Below are positions 51,977 to 60,663 of a stretch of DNA of 64,000 bases, piece by piece. A program made the position numbers and the translations under genes. The notes beneath the pieces were generated by a model. The model made no database searches and was not told where the DNA came from. It saw only the letters and a program-made list of their open reading frames with translations. How positions within the stretch are numbered: the stretch's first letter is position 1; every line of letters begins with the position of its first letter. Origin of the DNA: Aquimarina sp. MMG016 (lineage in GTDB: Bacteria; Bacteroidota; Bacteroidia; Flavobacteriales; Flavobacteriaceae); contig NZ_JAGJEA010000003.1 of the NCBI RefSeq assembly GCF_018100805.1, positions 1 through 64,000 of the forward strand. Reading direction: 5' to 3'.

Positions 51977-52465
51977 CTAAAATCCAACTTTGTTCTTCAA
52001 TTGAGGGACTTCCCACCTTATCATTTCTTTTAGAAATTCATCTACCTTTTCTACGATTAACTTCTCTGTTAGAGATTTTGGAGCATAGATCCCTAGCTCG
52101 ATCAGATTACTTTCTTGGGGCGCATTCTCTATCTCAGGGTATATCATCACAACATAAATATCTCCATTATAAGACTGAGAAAATACTAAAGCTCCTCCAG
52201 GTATAAATTGATATGCCGGGATTAAGTTTGTGCAATCAATAAGCTCTGGAGGAAATGAATCAAATGTTATATTTACTGCTTCATTATTATGAATCCAACT
52301 TAATTCCTGAACTTTCCAACCTATGTTGTATTGCTCAGTAATAGTTTGTAACGTTTTGACAAGTAAAGGTCTTGTACTCGTTTTCCAAAGCATCCTTTTA
52401 TCTACTACTGTCTTAATAGAGTTTCTATAGTCAATAACTCGCTCTTCTAGATGTTCTATTTTCAT
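51977..52465 (-). CDS. unknown protein, last gene of the Mla-type operon
   Basis: A 162-residue soluble protein with no family I recognise. Mixed alpha/beta, with the segments IGWKVQELSWIHNNEAVNITF and YQFIPGGALVFSQSYNGDIYVVMIYPEI. It begins 30 bp after the MCE gene, so it may be linked to lipid transport. Confidence 0.5.
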   Translation of the reverse strand: MKIEHLEERVIDYRNSIKTVVDKRMLWKTSTRPLLVKTLQTITEQYNIGWKVQELSWIHNNEAVNITFDSFPPELIDCTNLIPAYQFIPGGALVFSQSYNGDIYVVMIYPEIENAPQESNLIELGIYAPKSLTEKLIVEKVDEFLKEMIRWEVPQLKNKVGF

Positions 52466-52495
52466 TATACTTCGGTTTAAAATTAATCAACATCT

Positions 52496-53479
52496 TTATC
52501 CTTTTTTATCCTTCTTTTTTTGTTCCTTTTCTAACTTCTTAAAATACCCTCTGAAAAGAAAATTATGCTTTAAAGCTTCCATATTTTGATTAAATCTAGT
52601 AGTCCCTTCTTTGATATTATTCATTGTAGAGTCTATATTTTTTACTAAATCCTGATTACTTGTTAAATAGTTTAGTGCTCCTTCACCCTCTGAAACATTT
52701 TTCATCATAATATTTAGATTTTGAGTGACCTCTCCTATTTCGTCACTTGATTTTTCCAGATTATTAATAATCGTCTTAACTTTTTGACCTGATAAACTAT
52801 CATTTAGAAGAACGCCAATAGCACTTTCACTTTTATCAATGGTAGAAATAATATCTCTGAGCTCTACAATTGCTTGAGAAGCTCCTTTACTTGCTTTTCT
52901 TAGTTCATAAATGGTTAATTTAAGATCTCTTGCCATTACAGAATCATTAACCAATAATCCAATAGTTCCTTTACCTTCTACAATTTCTGTAGTTATCTTT
53001 AGCAAATCTGCAGTTAATAGTGCTGCATTTTCATTCGTAACATTTAATGTGGTTAACATATCATCAGTGCCAATTTTGCTGTAGGATTGAATTGTATCTC
53101 CAGAAACTACCGGAGGTTTTCTACTTTCTCTAGGAATAATATTTACAATCATATTACCAACCAATCCATCAGAACCGATAGTTGCCACTGCATCTTTTTT
53201 AATATGTCTTACGATATCATCTTTAATAATCATTTCAACAACAATTTTGGAATCATCAATCATTTTAATCTTACTAACTGTTCCTACATTAATACCAGAA
53301 TACCTAACATTATTTCCTAATTCAAGGCCATTGACATTGGTAAATTGAGTCAGCAGTCTAATATTGCTCCCAAATAAATTCTGCCTGTTTCCAATTGAGT
53401 ATAGGGCTGCAATTAATATTAGCGTACCTACAACTACAAAAACACCTAATTTTAATTTTTGTGAAGTTGATTTTTTCAT
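52496..53479 (-). CDS. MlaD/MCE-domain lipid transport protein
   Basis: A 327-residue protein with one N-terminal membrane helix (about 10-30) and an MCE domain (about 35-115: TQFTNVNGLELGNNVRYSGINVGTVSKIKM). A long coiled-coil/helical tail (about 130-310) follows. It binds phospholipid for the MlaFE complex. Follows mlaF by 19 bp. No MlaB, MlaC or MlaA gene is visible. Confidence 0.9.
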   Translation of the reverse strand: MKKSTSQKLKLGVFVVVGTLILIAALYSIGNRQNLFGSNIRLLTQFTNVNGLELGNNVRYSGINVGTVSKIKMIDDSKIVVEMIIKDDIVRHIKKDAVATIGSDGLVGNMIVNIIPRESRKPPVVSGDTIQSYSKIGTDDMLTTLNVTNENAALLTADLLKITTEIVEGKGTIGLLVNDSVMARDLKLTIYELRKASKGASQAIVELRDIISTIDKSESAIGVLLNDSLSGQKVKTIINNLEKSSDEIGEVTQNLNIMMKNVSEGEGALNYLTSNQDLVKNIDSTMNNIKEGTTRFNQNMEALKHNFLFRGYFKKLEKEQKKKDKKG

Positions 53480-53498
53480 AACACTATTTCTTATGTTT

Positions 53499-54251
53499 CT
53501 AATGCTTAAAAAATGCCTTTATTTGTGGATCATCAGCATGTAATAATTCTTGATACGTTCCTTCTGCATAATTGATACCATCTACCAATAGAATAATTCG
53601 GTTAGAAATTACTCGAGCACAATCCACATCGTGGGTAATAATCAATGAAGAAGTACCATATTTCTTCTGTATATTTCGCATCAACTGAATAATCTCTTTT
53701 GCTGTAATTGGGTCTAATCCTGTGGTAGGTTCGTCATATAAAATGATTTTGGGTTTTAAAATAAGTGCTCTTGCCAATGCTACTCTTCTCTGCATACCTC
53801 CAGAAAGCTCAGCAGGCATTAAATCAATTGCGTCAGCCAAACCCACATTTTCTAAAGCCTCCAAAACCAATGTCTCAGTATGTCCGGTCATATTTAATTT
53901 ATCTTTATGCCTACGCAGCGGAAATTCCAGGTTTTCACGAACCGTCATAGAATCATACAAAGCACTCCCCTGAAATAAAAACCCTATTTCTGTTCTCAAC
54001 AGATCTAGTTCTGTTTGACCAAGGATAGTAATATCCTGACCTTTGATACGAATACTACCACTATCAGCTTGCATCAAACCCACAAGGCATTTGATCATAA
54101 CTGATTTACCCGAACCGGACTTACCCATTACCACTAAATTTTCGCCTTCAAATAACTGTAAACTAAACCCATTCAGCACATGATTGTTTCCAAAGCTTTT
54201 TCTCAGATCTTTGATCTGTAAAACGGGTTCTATATCTATTTTTGTTTCCAT
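53499..54251 (-). CDS. MlaF-type ABC ATPase
   Basis: A 250-residue ATPase. Walker A GKSGSGKSVMI (about 38-48), Q loop FLFQGSALYDSMTV, signature LSGGMQRRVALARAL (about 150), Walker B IILYDEPTTGLD, H-loop IITHD. The SMTV and GGMQRR motifs are typical of MlaF. Overlaps the permease gene by 1 bp. Confidence 0.92.
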   Translation of the reverse strand: METKIDIEPVLQIKDLRKSFGNNHVLNGFSLQLFEGENLVVMGKSGSGKSVMIKCLVGLMQADSGSIRIKGQDITILGQTELDLLRTEIGFLFQGSALYDSMTVRENLEFPLRRHKDKLNMTGHTETLVLEALENVGLADAIDLMPAELSGGMQRRVALARALILKPKIILYDEPTTGLDPITAKEIIQLMRNIQKKYGTSSLIITHDVDCARVISNRIILLVDGINYAEGTYQELLHADDPQIKAFFKH

Positions 54252-55033
54252 TAGATTTCAAAAAAAATATCAGCCAGAAATACAGCTATAAAGTCAATAA
54301 TAAATAATAGCATGGATGTATACACTACTGCCGAGTTTGAGGCTTCTCCAACCCCGGCAGTTCCTTTTTTACAATGATACCCCTTATAACATCCTACTAA
54401 TCCAATGGCAAAACCGAAAAAGAAAGATTTTATGGTTGCCGGAACTATATCACTGTATTCAATAGCATCAAAAACCTGATTAAAATATAATTGATAGGAT
54501 ACTGCTCCCTTTAGGTTTTCTACAATAGCGGAACCAAACAAAGCTATAGCATCTCCAAAAACAATCAATATGGGAAGCATCAAGGTAGTTGCGGTAATAC
54601 GAGTAATAACCAGATATTTAAAAGGATTAGTCCCGGATACTTCCATAGCATCAATTTGTTCCGTCACTCGCATCGAACCTAATTCTGCTCCAATTCCCGA
54701 ACCAATTCTACCTGCGCAAATCAATGCAGTAATCACAGGCCCTATTTCTCTAACTATAGAAATACCAACCATTGAAGGCATCCACGATTCTGCACCAAAC
54801 TCCATTAAAGTTGGTCTAGACTGTAAAGTAAATACCAACCCAAGAATAAACCCTGTCACTCCAACTAATAGTAATGAACGGTTTCCCATATGATAACACT
54901 GCCTTAATAATTCACGAAATTCGAAAGGTCTGGAAAATACTTCTTTAAAAAATCGCCCAGCAAAAAATGACAAATCGCCAATCTCTGTAAAAAAAGCTTT
55001 TGTTCTTTCTACTATTCGAAGTGATTGAGTCAT
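54251..55033 (-). CDS. MlaE-type ABC permease
   Basis: A 260-residue MlaE/DUF140 permease with five to six helices and the GAELGSMRVTEQIDAMEVSGTNPFKYLVITR motif (about 124-154), typical of the family. First gene of the Mla-type operon, driven by FNR-type site 23. Confidence 0.93.
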   Translation of the reverse strand: MTQSLRIVERTKAFFTEIGDLSFFAGRFFKEVFSRPFEFRELLRQCYHMGNRSLLLVGVTGFILGLVFTLQSRPTLMEFGAESWMPSMVGISIVREIGPVITALICAGRIGSGIGAELGSMRVTEQIDAMEVSGTNPFKYLVITRITATTLMLPILIVFGDAIALFGSAIVENLKGAVSYQLYFNQVFDAIEYSDIVPATIKSFFFGFAIGLVGCYKGYHCKKGTAGVGEASNSAVVYTSMLLFIIDFIAVFLADIFFEI

Positions 55034-55087
55034 GAATAACTAATTAAGACATTACCCAAAGATAAAAGTGCCTTAAGGCAATAAAAA

Positions 55088-55099
55088 TGATATAAATCA
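55088..55099 (-). promoter_or_regulatory. FNR/FixK-type site 23, Mla-type operon promoter
   Basis: TGATATAAATCA. Minus-strand box TATCTTTG (55064-55057), a perfect -7 match, 23 bp away. Confidence 0.86.
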
Positions 55100-55119
55100 G
55101 GTGAAAACCTTAATAGCCC

Positions 55120-55131
55120 TGACATTTATCA
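55120..55131 (+). promoter_or_regulatory. FNR/FixK-type site 24
   Basis: TGACATTTATCA. The TA of the box TATTTTGA (55155-55162) is 23 bp downstream. This places transcription start after the TTG at 55140, so the ATG at 55179 is the start. Confidence 0.72.
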
Positions 55132-55178
55132 TAGTTTAGTTGTTATTGTACCTGTATTTTGACAAACCTAAAACTAAG

Positions 55179-55451
55179 ATGATGAAGACAACTGTAGCTA
55201 TTCAGAATTTAAAATGTAGTGGATGTGAAAGTACCATTGCAAAAAAACTTCACGAACTCTCTGGAATTAAGGATATATCTGTCAATACCGTGGATTGTAC
55301 CGTTTCTTTTCGTTATGAAACTGATGACGGTATAGAAACCGTACAAAAGGAATTGACAAAACTAGGATATCCAATCGAGGGAGATAAAAACAGCTTAGGC
55401 CGAAAAGCTAAATCTTATGTAAGTTGCGCTATTGGAAGGCTAAATAAATAA
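55179..55451 (+). CDS. heavy-metal-associated (HMA) domain protein
   Basis: A 90-residue ferredoxin-fold HMA domain: metal site LKCSGCES (about 11-18), then KDISVNTVDCTVSFRY. A C-terminal extension (about 70-90, KAKSYVSCAIGRL) is not part of the standard fold. It probably binds Cu(I), perhaps for cbb3 maturation. Divergent from mlaE with its own FNR-type site. Confidence 0.85.
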   Translation: MMKTTVAIQNLKCSGCESTIAKKLHELSGIKDISVNTVDCTVSFRYETDDGIETVQKELTKLGYPIEGDKNSLGRKAKSYVSCAIGRLNK

Positions 55452-55470
55452 TCTTCAAAACAGTTCTTTT

Positions 55471-55653
55471 ATGAAAGAAAAAGTACAAAAGCACACTACT
55501 TCCAATCCAATTTATGGCTTAGGGTTTATTGGAGCGGCAATTTATTTTATTAGTCAGGCAACTGGTTTTTGGATAGGTGTTTTAGGTTTTTTAAAAGCTA
55601 TTGTCTGGCCTGCAATACTTATTTATGAGGTTCTGAAATTTATGGAAGTTTAA
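55471..55653 (+). CDS. small two-helix membrane protein
   Basis: A 60-residue protein with two hydrophobic segments (about 13-31 and 34-56, WIGVLGFLKAIVWPAILIYEVLKFM). It starts 19 bp after the HMA gene. The WPAILIYE pattern occurs in many small Bacteroidota membrane proteins. Function unknown. Confidence 0.6.
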   Translation: MKEKVQKHTTSNPIYGLGFIGAAIYFISQATGFWIGVLGFLKAIVWPAILIYEVLKFMEV

Positions 55654-55667
55654 AATAAAGAATTTTA

Positions 55668-56432
55668 ATGATTATGGAAATAACAAAAAAAGAAACTCCT
55701 AATTATTTTCAACAGTTCCCATCAATAAAAATTAAAGAACAAGTTTGGTTTATAGCAGAAGATGTTATTCGTATTTTGAAGTTAAATGAAGATTTTACAG
55801 AAATCCTAGACACTTTAGACAAAGAAGAGCGTTTTTCCAAAAGGTTAACTAGAAATGGGAAACGCCAGTTTGTTGAATTAATTTCAGAAAGCGGTTTGTA
55901 CGCTTTACTTTTCAAAAGTGACACTGAAAATGCCAAAAAATTTAGGAAATGGGTAACAAATCAAGTGCTACCTCATATTAGAACTCGAGGTTATTATTCT
56001 AGTAAACGTTTTGAAATCCCAAATTTTGTCATTCGGTTTAACGATAATTGGGATCGAGTAGACTCCGGCTACTTTTCTGTTCTTAGTGAACTCTTCATAC
56101 GTTTATATGGCCGTTTTGAACAAAAAGGTTACATTTTACCTAGTAAAGCTTTAGATGGAAAAGAAATGAGGCCGGATATTAGTGCTTCTTTTCATTTTGA
56201 AAAGTATTTAGAAGAAAGATACCCACAATATAATAAAGAATATAAAACCTATCCTCATAGATTACCTGATGGTAGAATAATTGAAGTGAAACAATATCAT
56301 AATCATTTATTACCTGTTTTTATTGAATTCATTGACAAGCAATGGCTTCAGAAATATGCTAAAGAATATTTTGAAAAAAGAGACCCTAATGCTTTGCAAT
56401 ATTTACCCAAATTAATAAGTCCCACTTTATAA
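55668..56432 (+). CDS. BRO-N-domain protein
   Basis: A 254-residue protein. The N-terminal 100 residues match the BRO-N/prophage antirepressor fold (VWFIAEDVIRILKLNEDFTEILDTLDKEE, then SESGLYALLFKSDTENAKKFRKWVTNQVLPHIRTRGYY). The C-terminal half (about 115-254) is not recognised; it has PHRLPDGRIIEVKQYHNHLLPVF. BRO-N domains usually come from phages or mobile elements. The start may instead be ATG 55674. It overlaps the convergent gene by 6 bp. Confidence 0.75.
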   Translation: MIMEITKKETPNYFQQFPSIKIKEQVWFIAEDVIRILKLNEDFTEILDTLDKEERFSKRLTRNGKRQFVELISESGLYALLFKSDTENAKKFRKWVTNQVLPHIRTRGYYSSKRFEIPNFVIRFNDNWDRVDSGYFSVLSELFIRLYGRFEQKGYILPSKALDGKEMRPDISASFHFEKYLEERYPQYNKEYKTYPHRLPDGRIIEVKQYHNHLLPVFIEFIDKQWLQKYAKEYFEKRDPNALQYLPKLISPTL

Positions 56433-57155
56433 ATTAACAATTACACTTACCACTCCAATTCCTACAATTAAAAAAAGAACAAATTTTCTAAACTGCTCTT
56501 GAGAAACGTGATCTAGAATCTTTTTTCCAATCCAGGTCCCAATAATTCCAACAACTATCAAAATAGGAATAAGATACAAATCATGTTTATGTATATAACC
56601 ATTGTAATAATATACAAAAGTACGGCTAAAATCTACCCCAAAATCAATCACCGCTGATGTAGCAATAAAGGTGTCTTTCTTCATTTTGAAAGCCGACATA
56701 GTAATACCTCTTATAGCTCCTCCAGTACCAAGCAATCCTGCACTTAAACCAGATAATGACCCTCCTAAAAATGCGTTTTTGGTATTCGACTTCACCTTTA
56801 GGTTTTTAAAAATCAAAAATATTAGTCCTAGACCTATTAAAAAAAAACCTAAAAAATAAGTGAGAATTTTTGGATTAAAATATTTACTTAAATAGGCGCC
56901 TATAGATACAAAAAGTATTGCTGGAATCCCCAATGTTAATACTAGTCTTTTGTCCAATCCCTTCCTAAAAAAAGCAATTTTAGTAAGATTGCTGGATAAA
57001 TGGAACAAAGCTGTAACTCCTAAAACGGACTGAAAATCCATAAAAAAATTAGCAATCGGAACAAAATATACTGAAGAGCCAAATCCTCCTACTGTCCCCA
57101 ATATTTCTGAAAGGATAGCAAGTATGATAAAAATAGGGAGATATTTAGATAGCAT
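56427..57155 (-). CDS. TauE/SafE-family sulfite or anion exporter
   Basis: A 242-residue protein with about seven to eight membrane helices and internal twofold pattern (GTVGGFGSSVYFVPIANFF near the N-terminus, GGSLSGLSAGLLGTGGAIRG in the middle). Family members export sulfite, sulfonates or thiols. Location near sulfur genes is not close (over 40 kb), so the substrate is open. FNR-type site 25 upstream. Confidence 0.85.
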   Translation of the reverse strand: MLSKYLPIFIILAILSEILGTVGGFGSSVYFVPIANFFMDFQSVLGVTALFHLSSNLTKIAFFRKGLDKRLVLTLGIPAILFVSIGAYLSKYFNPKILTYFLGFFLIGLGLIFLIFKNLKVKSNTKNAFLGGSLSGLSAGLLGTGGAIRGITMSAFKMKKDTFIATSAVIDFGVDFSRTFVYYYNGYIHKHDLYLIPILIVVGIIGTWIGKKILDHVSQEQFRKFVLFLIVGIGVVSVIVNL

Positions 57156-57208
57156 TAGAGTTAGGATAAATCTTAACTAAAGGTAGCCTTAATCAATATC
57201 AATTTTTA

Positions 57209-57220
57209 TGACAAATATCA
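57209..57220 (-). promoter_or_regulatory. FNR/FixK-type site 25
   Basis: TGACAAATATCA. Minus-strand box TACCTTTA (57185-57178) is 23 bp away, before the TauE gene at 57155. Confidence 0.78.
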
Positions 57221-57294
57221 ACCTTGTTTTTGATGATCAATAGTTTAAATATAAAATAACATATAGTTCTGTATATTTACTAAAAACTTCATCT

Positions 57295-58191
57295 ATGTCA
57301 TCTCAATCCCGTCTGGATCGTGCTTATAAAAATGCCAAAGTAATTCCGTTTGATGATGATTCTAAGTTTGTATTATTCAGCGATTGTCATCGTGGAGATA
57401 ACAGCTTTGCTGATGACTTTGCGAACAATAGAAACATTTATTTTCATGCGTTAAAACATTATTATAAAGAAGGATTTACCTATTGTGAGCTTGGAGACGG
57501 AGATGAATTATGGGAGAATCTTAAGTTCGACATGATCTTTCGAGCACATAAAAATGTGTATGAACTACTTCAGAAATTTTATAATGAAAATCGGTTAGAA
57601 ATGATTTGGGGAAATCACGATATGGTATATCGAGATCCAAAATATGTAAAAAAACATCTTAGCTCCTATTTTGATCAAAAAACTGATACTGAAGTTCCTC
57701 TTTTTCCAAATATAGAGTATCAGGAAGCCATTATATTAAAACATCAGAATAGTGAGCAGGAGATTTTTCTGCTCCACGGACATCAAGCTGATTTTATGAA
57801 TTACGTAGGATGGAGGATTAACAGATTCCTGGTTCGCGTACTATGGAAGCCTCTACAAGTAGTTGGTATTGCAGATCCCACTAGTCCCGCAAAAAATTAT
57901 AAGGAAACGATTAGAGTAGAGCGCAGAATTAAAAAATGGATTGCTAATCATAAAAATAAGCTTACTATTATTGGTCATACACATAGGCCCAGATTTCCTG
58001 AAGCGGGAGAATTAGCATTGTTTAATGATGGAAGCTGTGTACACCCAAGATCCATTACTGGAATGGAAATCCAAAATGGTAAGATCACTTTAATCAAATG
58101 GCAAATTTCGACTACAGAAGATGGAATATTAAAGATTATTAGAATTCCATTGGAAGGTCCTCAGAGACTTACTGATTTTATTACGGAATAG
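57295..58191 (+). CDS. metallophosphoesterase
   Basis: A 298-residue calcineurin-like phosphoesterase with the five motifs: FSDCHRGD (about 28), GDGDE (about 62), GNHD (about 103), LHGHQADF (about 161) and GHTHRPRF (about 225). UDP-diacylglucosamine hydrolase-like or other substrates are possible. A plain -7 box TATATTTA lies at 57272-57279; no FNR-type site at the right distance. Confidence 0.9.
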   Translation: MSSQSRLDRAYKNAKVIPFDDDSKFVLFSDCHRGDNSFADDFANNRNIYFHALKHYYKEGFTYCELGDGDELWENLKFDMIFRAHKNVYELLQKFYNENRLEMIWGNHDMVYRDPKYVKKHLSSYFDQKTDTEVPLFPNIEYQEAIILKHQNSEQEIFLLHGHQADFMNYVGWRINRFLVRVLWKPLQVVGIADPTSPAKNYKETIRVERRIKKWIANHKNKLTIIGHTHRPRFPEAGELALFNDGSCVHPRSITGMEIQNGKITLIKWQISTTEDGILKIIRIPLEGPQRLTDFITE

Positions 58192-58202
58192 ATTATCCCC
58201 AG

Positions 58203-59384
58203 ATGGAAGACATCCAAAACATAATTGATAATATCCCGATAAGACATAATTTTGTTTCTTATTTTATAAGCCTGGGTATTTTTATTGGAGTATTGTTAAG
58301 CTTAGTTATTTTATTTCGGGCTTCAAAGAAAAGTAATGCTTTTAGAATATTTGGTTGGTCATTATTAATACAATCTATTATTGCATTAGATGTTTTCCTA
58401 TGCTATACCGGGTTAATGAAGTATATTCCGCACCTAAATGATTCAACAGAGCCTCTAGTATTACTTCTTGCCCCCTCAATATATTTATTTGTTTATACTC
58501 TTCTAGAGCGAAAATCGATTACATTGAGAAAACACTGGATTCATATTTTACCATCTGTGTTGTATTTCTTTTCTCAAATAAAATATTATGCTCAACCTAC
58601 ATCTGTTAAGATTAATGCGTACTTAGGAGCTTATTTTCCAGAAATGAAAAGGATTCAGGTCTCTGAAAATTTAGATTATAGTTATCTTTTAATCAAAGAC
58701 GAGTTCAGATGGCTCATCTTATGTAGTTTTATTATCTATATCATACTATCCATAGAGCTTATCGTAAAAATCATTTATAAAAACAATACAACTAATTCTG
58801 AAAACACAAAAGTCAGTAAATACGATTTTTCCAAAAACACCATAATGGGCTTATTAGGTGCTTTCATTCTTATTTTTTTAGTATTCCTGAATTTTGAGGA
58901 TGATGCAGGTGACCATTACATATTTATATTTCATACTACTATCGTTTTAATTACCAGTTTTGCATTGTTATCAGAATCTCGATTTTTTGAGAACTCCTGG
59001 ATAGCTGATAAATATGAAACCTCAGGACTCTCTTCTAATGGAATATCTATCGATATGATTAAAGCTTATGTAGAAAAAGAACAATTCTATATGTCCAAAT
59101 CAGCTTCGTTAAAAAATTTAGCTGAAGCCTTGAATTCGAGTTCGAATTACATTTCACAAGTCATTAATACAAATACTCAACTAAATTTTAACGATTTTAT
59201 TAATCAATATCGAATTGATGCGTCTAAACAACGCTTAACAGATCCTAATTATAGTCACCTAACTATTGAAGCTATTGGGAATTCTGTTGGATTTAAATCA
59301 AAATCAGCATTTTATAATGCTTTCAAAAAACATGTAGCAATGTCTCCAAAAGCATTTGTTACACTTCAAAAACTACCTGAATAA
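58203..59384 (+). CDS. membrane-bound AraC-family transcriptional regulator
   Basis: A 393-residue protein with about seven helices (about 18-40, 50-70, 80-95, 110-130, 160-185, 215-235, 245-262) and an AraC HTH domain (about 280-390; LAEALNSSSNYISQVIN and IEAIGNSVGFKSKSAFYNAFKKHVAMSPKAF). The membrane sensor plus AraC plan is common in Bacteroidota; signal unknown. Confidence 0.88.
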   Translation: MEDIQNIIDNIPIRHNFVSYFISLGIFIGVLLSLVILFRASKKSNAFRIFGWSLLIQSIIALDVFLCYTGLMKYIPHLNDSTEPLVLLLAPSIYLFVYTLLERKSITLRKHWIHILPSVLYFFSQIKYYAQPTSVKINAYLGAYFPEMKRIQVSENLDYSYLLIKDEFRWLILCSFIIYIILSIELIVKIIYKNNTTNSENTKVSKYDFSKNTIMGLLGAFILIFLVFLNFEDDAGDHYIFIFHTTIVLITSFALLSESRFFENSWIADKYETSGLSSNGISIDMIKAYVEKEQFYMSKSASLKNLAEALNSSSNYISQVINTNTQLNFNDFINQYRIDASKQRLTDPNYSHLTIEAIGNSVGFKSKSAFYNAFKKHVAMSPKAFVTLQKLPE

Positions 59385-59490
59385 TTGTAGAAAGTGTCCA
59401 AAATTATAATTCAGGACGTAAAAGGCCAGATTGTATATCCAATTAGAAGAGAATTATTTCACTTTTGATGAAACATTTTTTTCAAAAGTT

Positions 59491-60636
59491 ATGGTCAAAA
59501 AGATTCGTCGTTACGATTTAGATTGGTTGCGTGTTATAGTATTTGGATTACTTATTTTCTATCATGTAGGAATGTTTTTTGTTCCCTGGGGATGGCATAT
59601 TAAGAACAATGTAGTTTATGATTGGATTCGTTGGCCAATGCTTTTTTTAAATCAATGGCGTCTGCCAATTCTTTTTGTCATCTCGGGTATGGGAACTTTT
59701 TATGCATTATCCTATCGAAATATTTGGCAGTTTAATCAGGAACGAATCAAACGATTATTGATTCCTCTATTATTTGGTATGTTATTTATTGTTCCGCCAC
59801 AGATTTATTTTGAGAGATTAACCAATAATCAATTCTTAGGATCTTATTTCTCTTATATAAAAACTGAAGCCTTTATTGGGGTATATCCCGAAGGAAACAT
59901 TAGCTGGCACCATCTTTGGTTTTTACCTTACTTGTTGATATTTTCTATTATTCTTTCTCCATTCTTCATAAAAATTAAAAGAAGCGCTCCAAAATTTACT
60001 AGTTGGATACAGCGACAGATTCAAAAACCCAATGGATTATATCTTTTTATTATACCTCTATATCTTATAGAATCTTTGATAGAACCCTTCTTTGATATTA
60101 CACACGCCCTAATTGATGATTGGTTTAATTTTATAAATTCTTTGACGTTCTTTTTCTTTGGTTTTGTCCTAATAGCCGCTGGAAAAGAATTCTGGAAAAG
60201 CCTCGATCGTATAAAATCTAAAGCTTTGGTTATCGGAGTTATTGCTTTTTCTATTCAGCTTTTTATCTGGATACAAGGTAAAGATAGCTATCTCATACAT
60301 TTTTCTGAGGCATTGATTAAGGTAACTAATCTCTGGTCATGGATTTTGGTCATTTTTGGATACGGAGCAAAGTTTCTAAACACAAAAAATGAGGTGCTGG
60401 TCTATTGCAATAGAGCAGTCTATCCGTTTTATATTTTACATCAAACGATTACCATAGTAATCGGATATTACCTCATGAATCTTGATTGGGGATTACTTCC
60501 TAAATTTATTGTATTGGTTATTGGTACCTTTGGAGGAAGTTGGATGATTTATCACTGGATTATTCTAAAAATTCCTGTTTTACACCCTTTCTTTGGTTTA
60601 AAAAAATCATATACTCAAGAAGATGGTTCTTCTTGA
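59491..60636 (+). CDS. acyltransferase 3 family protein
   Basis: A 381-residue membrane acyltransferase with about ten helices. The N-terminal RYDLDWLRVIVFGLLIFYHVGMFF has the catalytic-type His-and-Arg pattern of the family. Start placed at ATG 59491 (MVKKIRRYD); the TTG at 59431 has no support. It transfers acyl groups to envelope glycans or lipids. The stop codon lies inside a strong hairpin. Confidence 0.82.
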   Translation: MVKKIRRYDLDWLRVIVFGLLIFYHVGMFFVPWGWHIKNNVVYDWIRWPMLFLNQWRLPILFVISGMGTFYALSYRNIWQFNQERIKRLLIPLLFGMLFIVPPQIYFERLTNNQFLGSYFSYIKTEAFIGVYPEGNISWHHLWFLPYLLIFSIILSPFFIKIKRSAPKFTSWIQRQIQKPNGLYLFIIPLYLIESLIEPFFDITHALIDDWFNFINSLTFFFFGFVLIAAGKEFWKSLDRIKSKALVIGVIAFSIQLFIWIQGKDSYLIHFSEALIKVTNLWSWILVIFGYGAKFLNTKNEVLVYCNRAVYPFYILHQTITIVIGYYLMNLDWGLLPKFIVLVIGTFGGSWMIYHWIILKIPVLHPFFGLKKSYTQEDGSS

Positions 60637-60643
60637 GTATATG
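60608..60643. terminator. perfect 16-bp hairpin overlapping the acyltransferase stop codon
   Basis: Left arm 60608-60623, right arm 60628-60643, loop TGGT. The right arm contains the TGA stop at 60634-60636. It separates the convergent NifU-like gene. Confidence 0.72.
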
Positions 60644-60663
60644 GTTATGAGTGATCTAAAATC

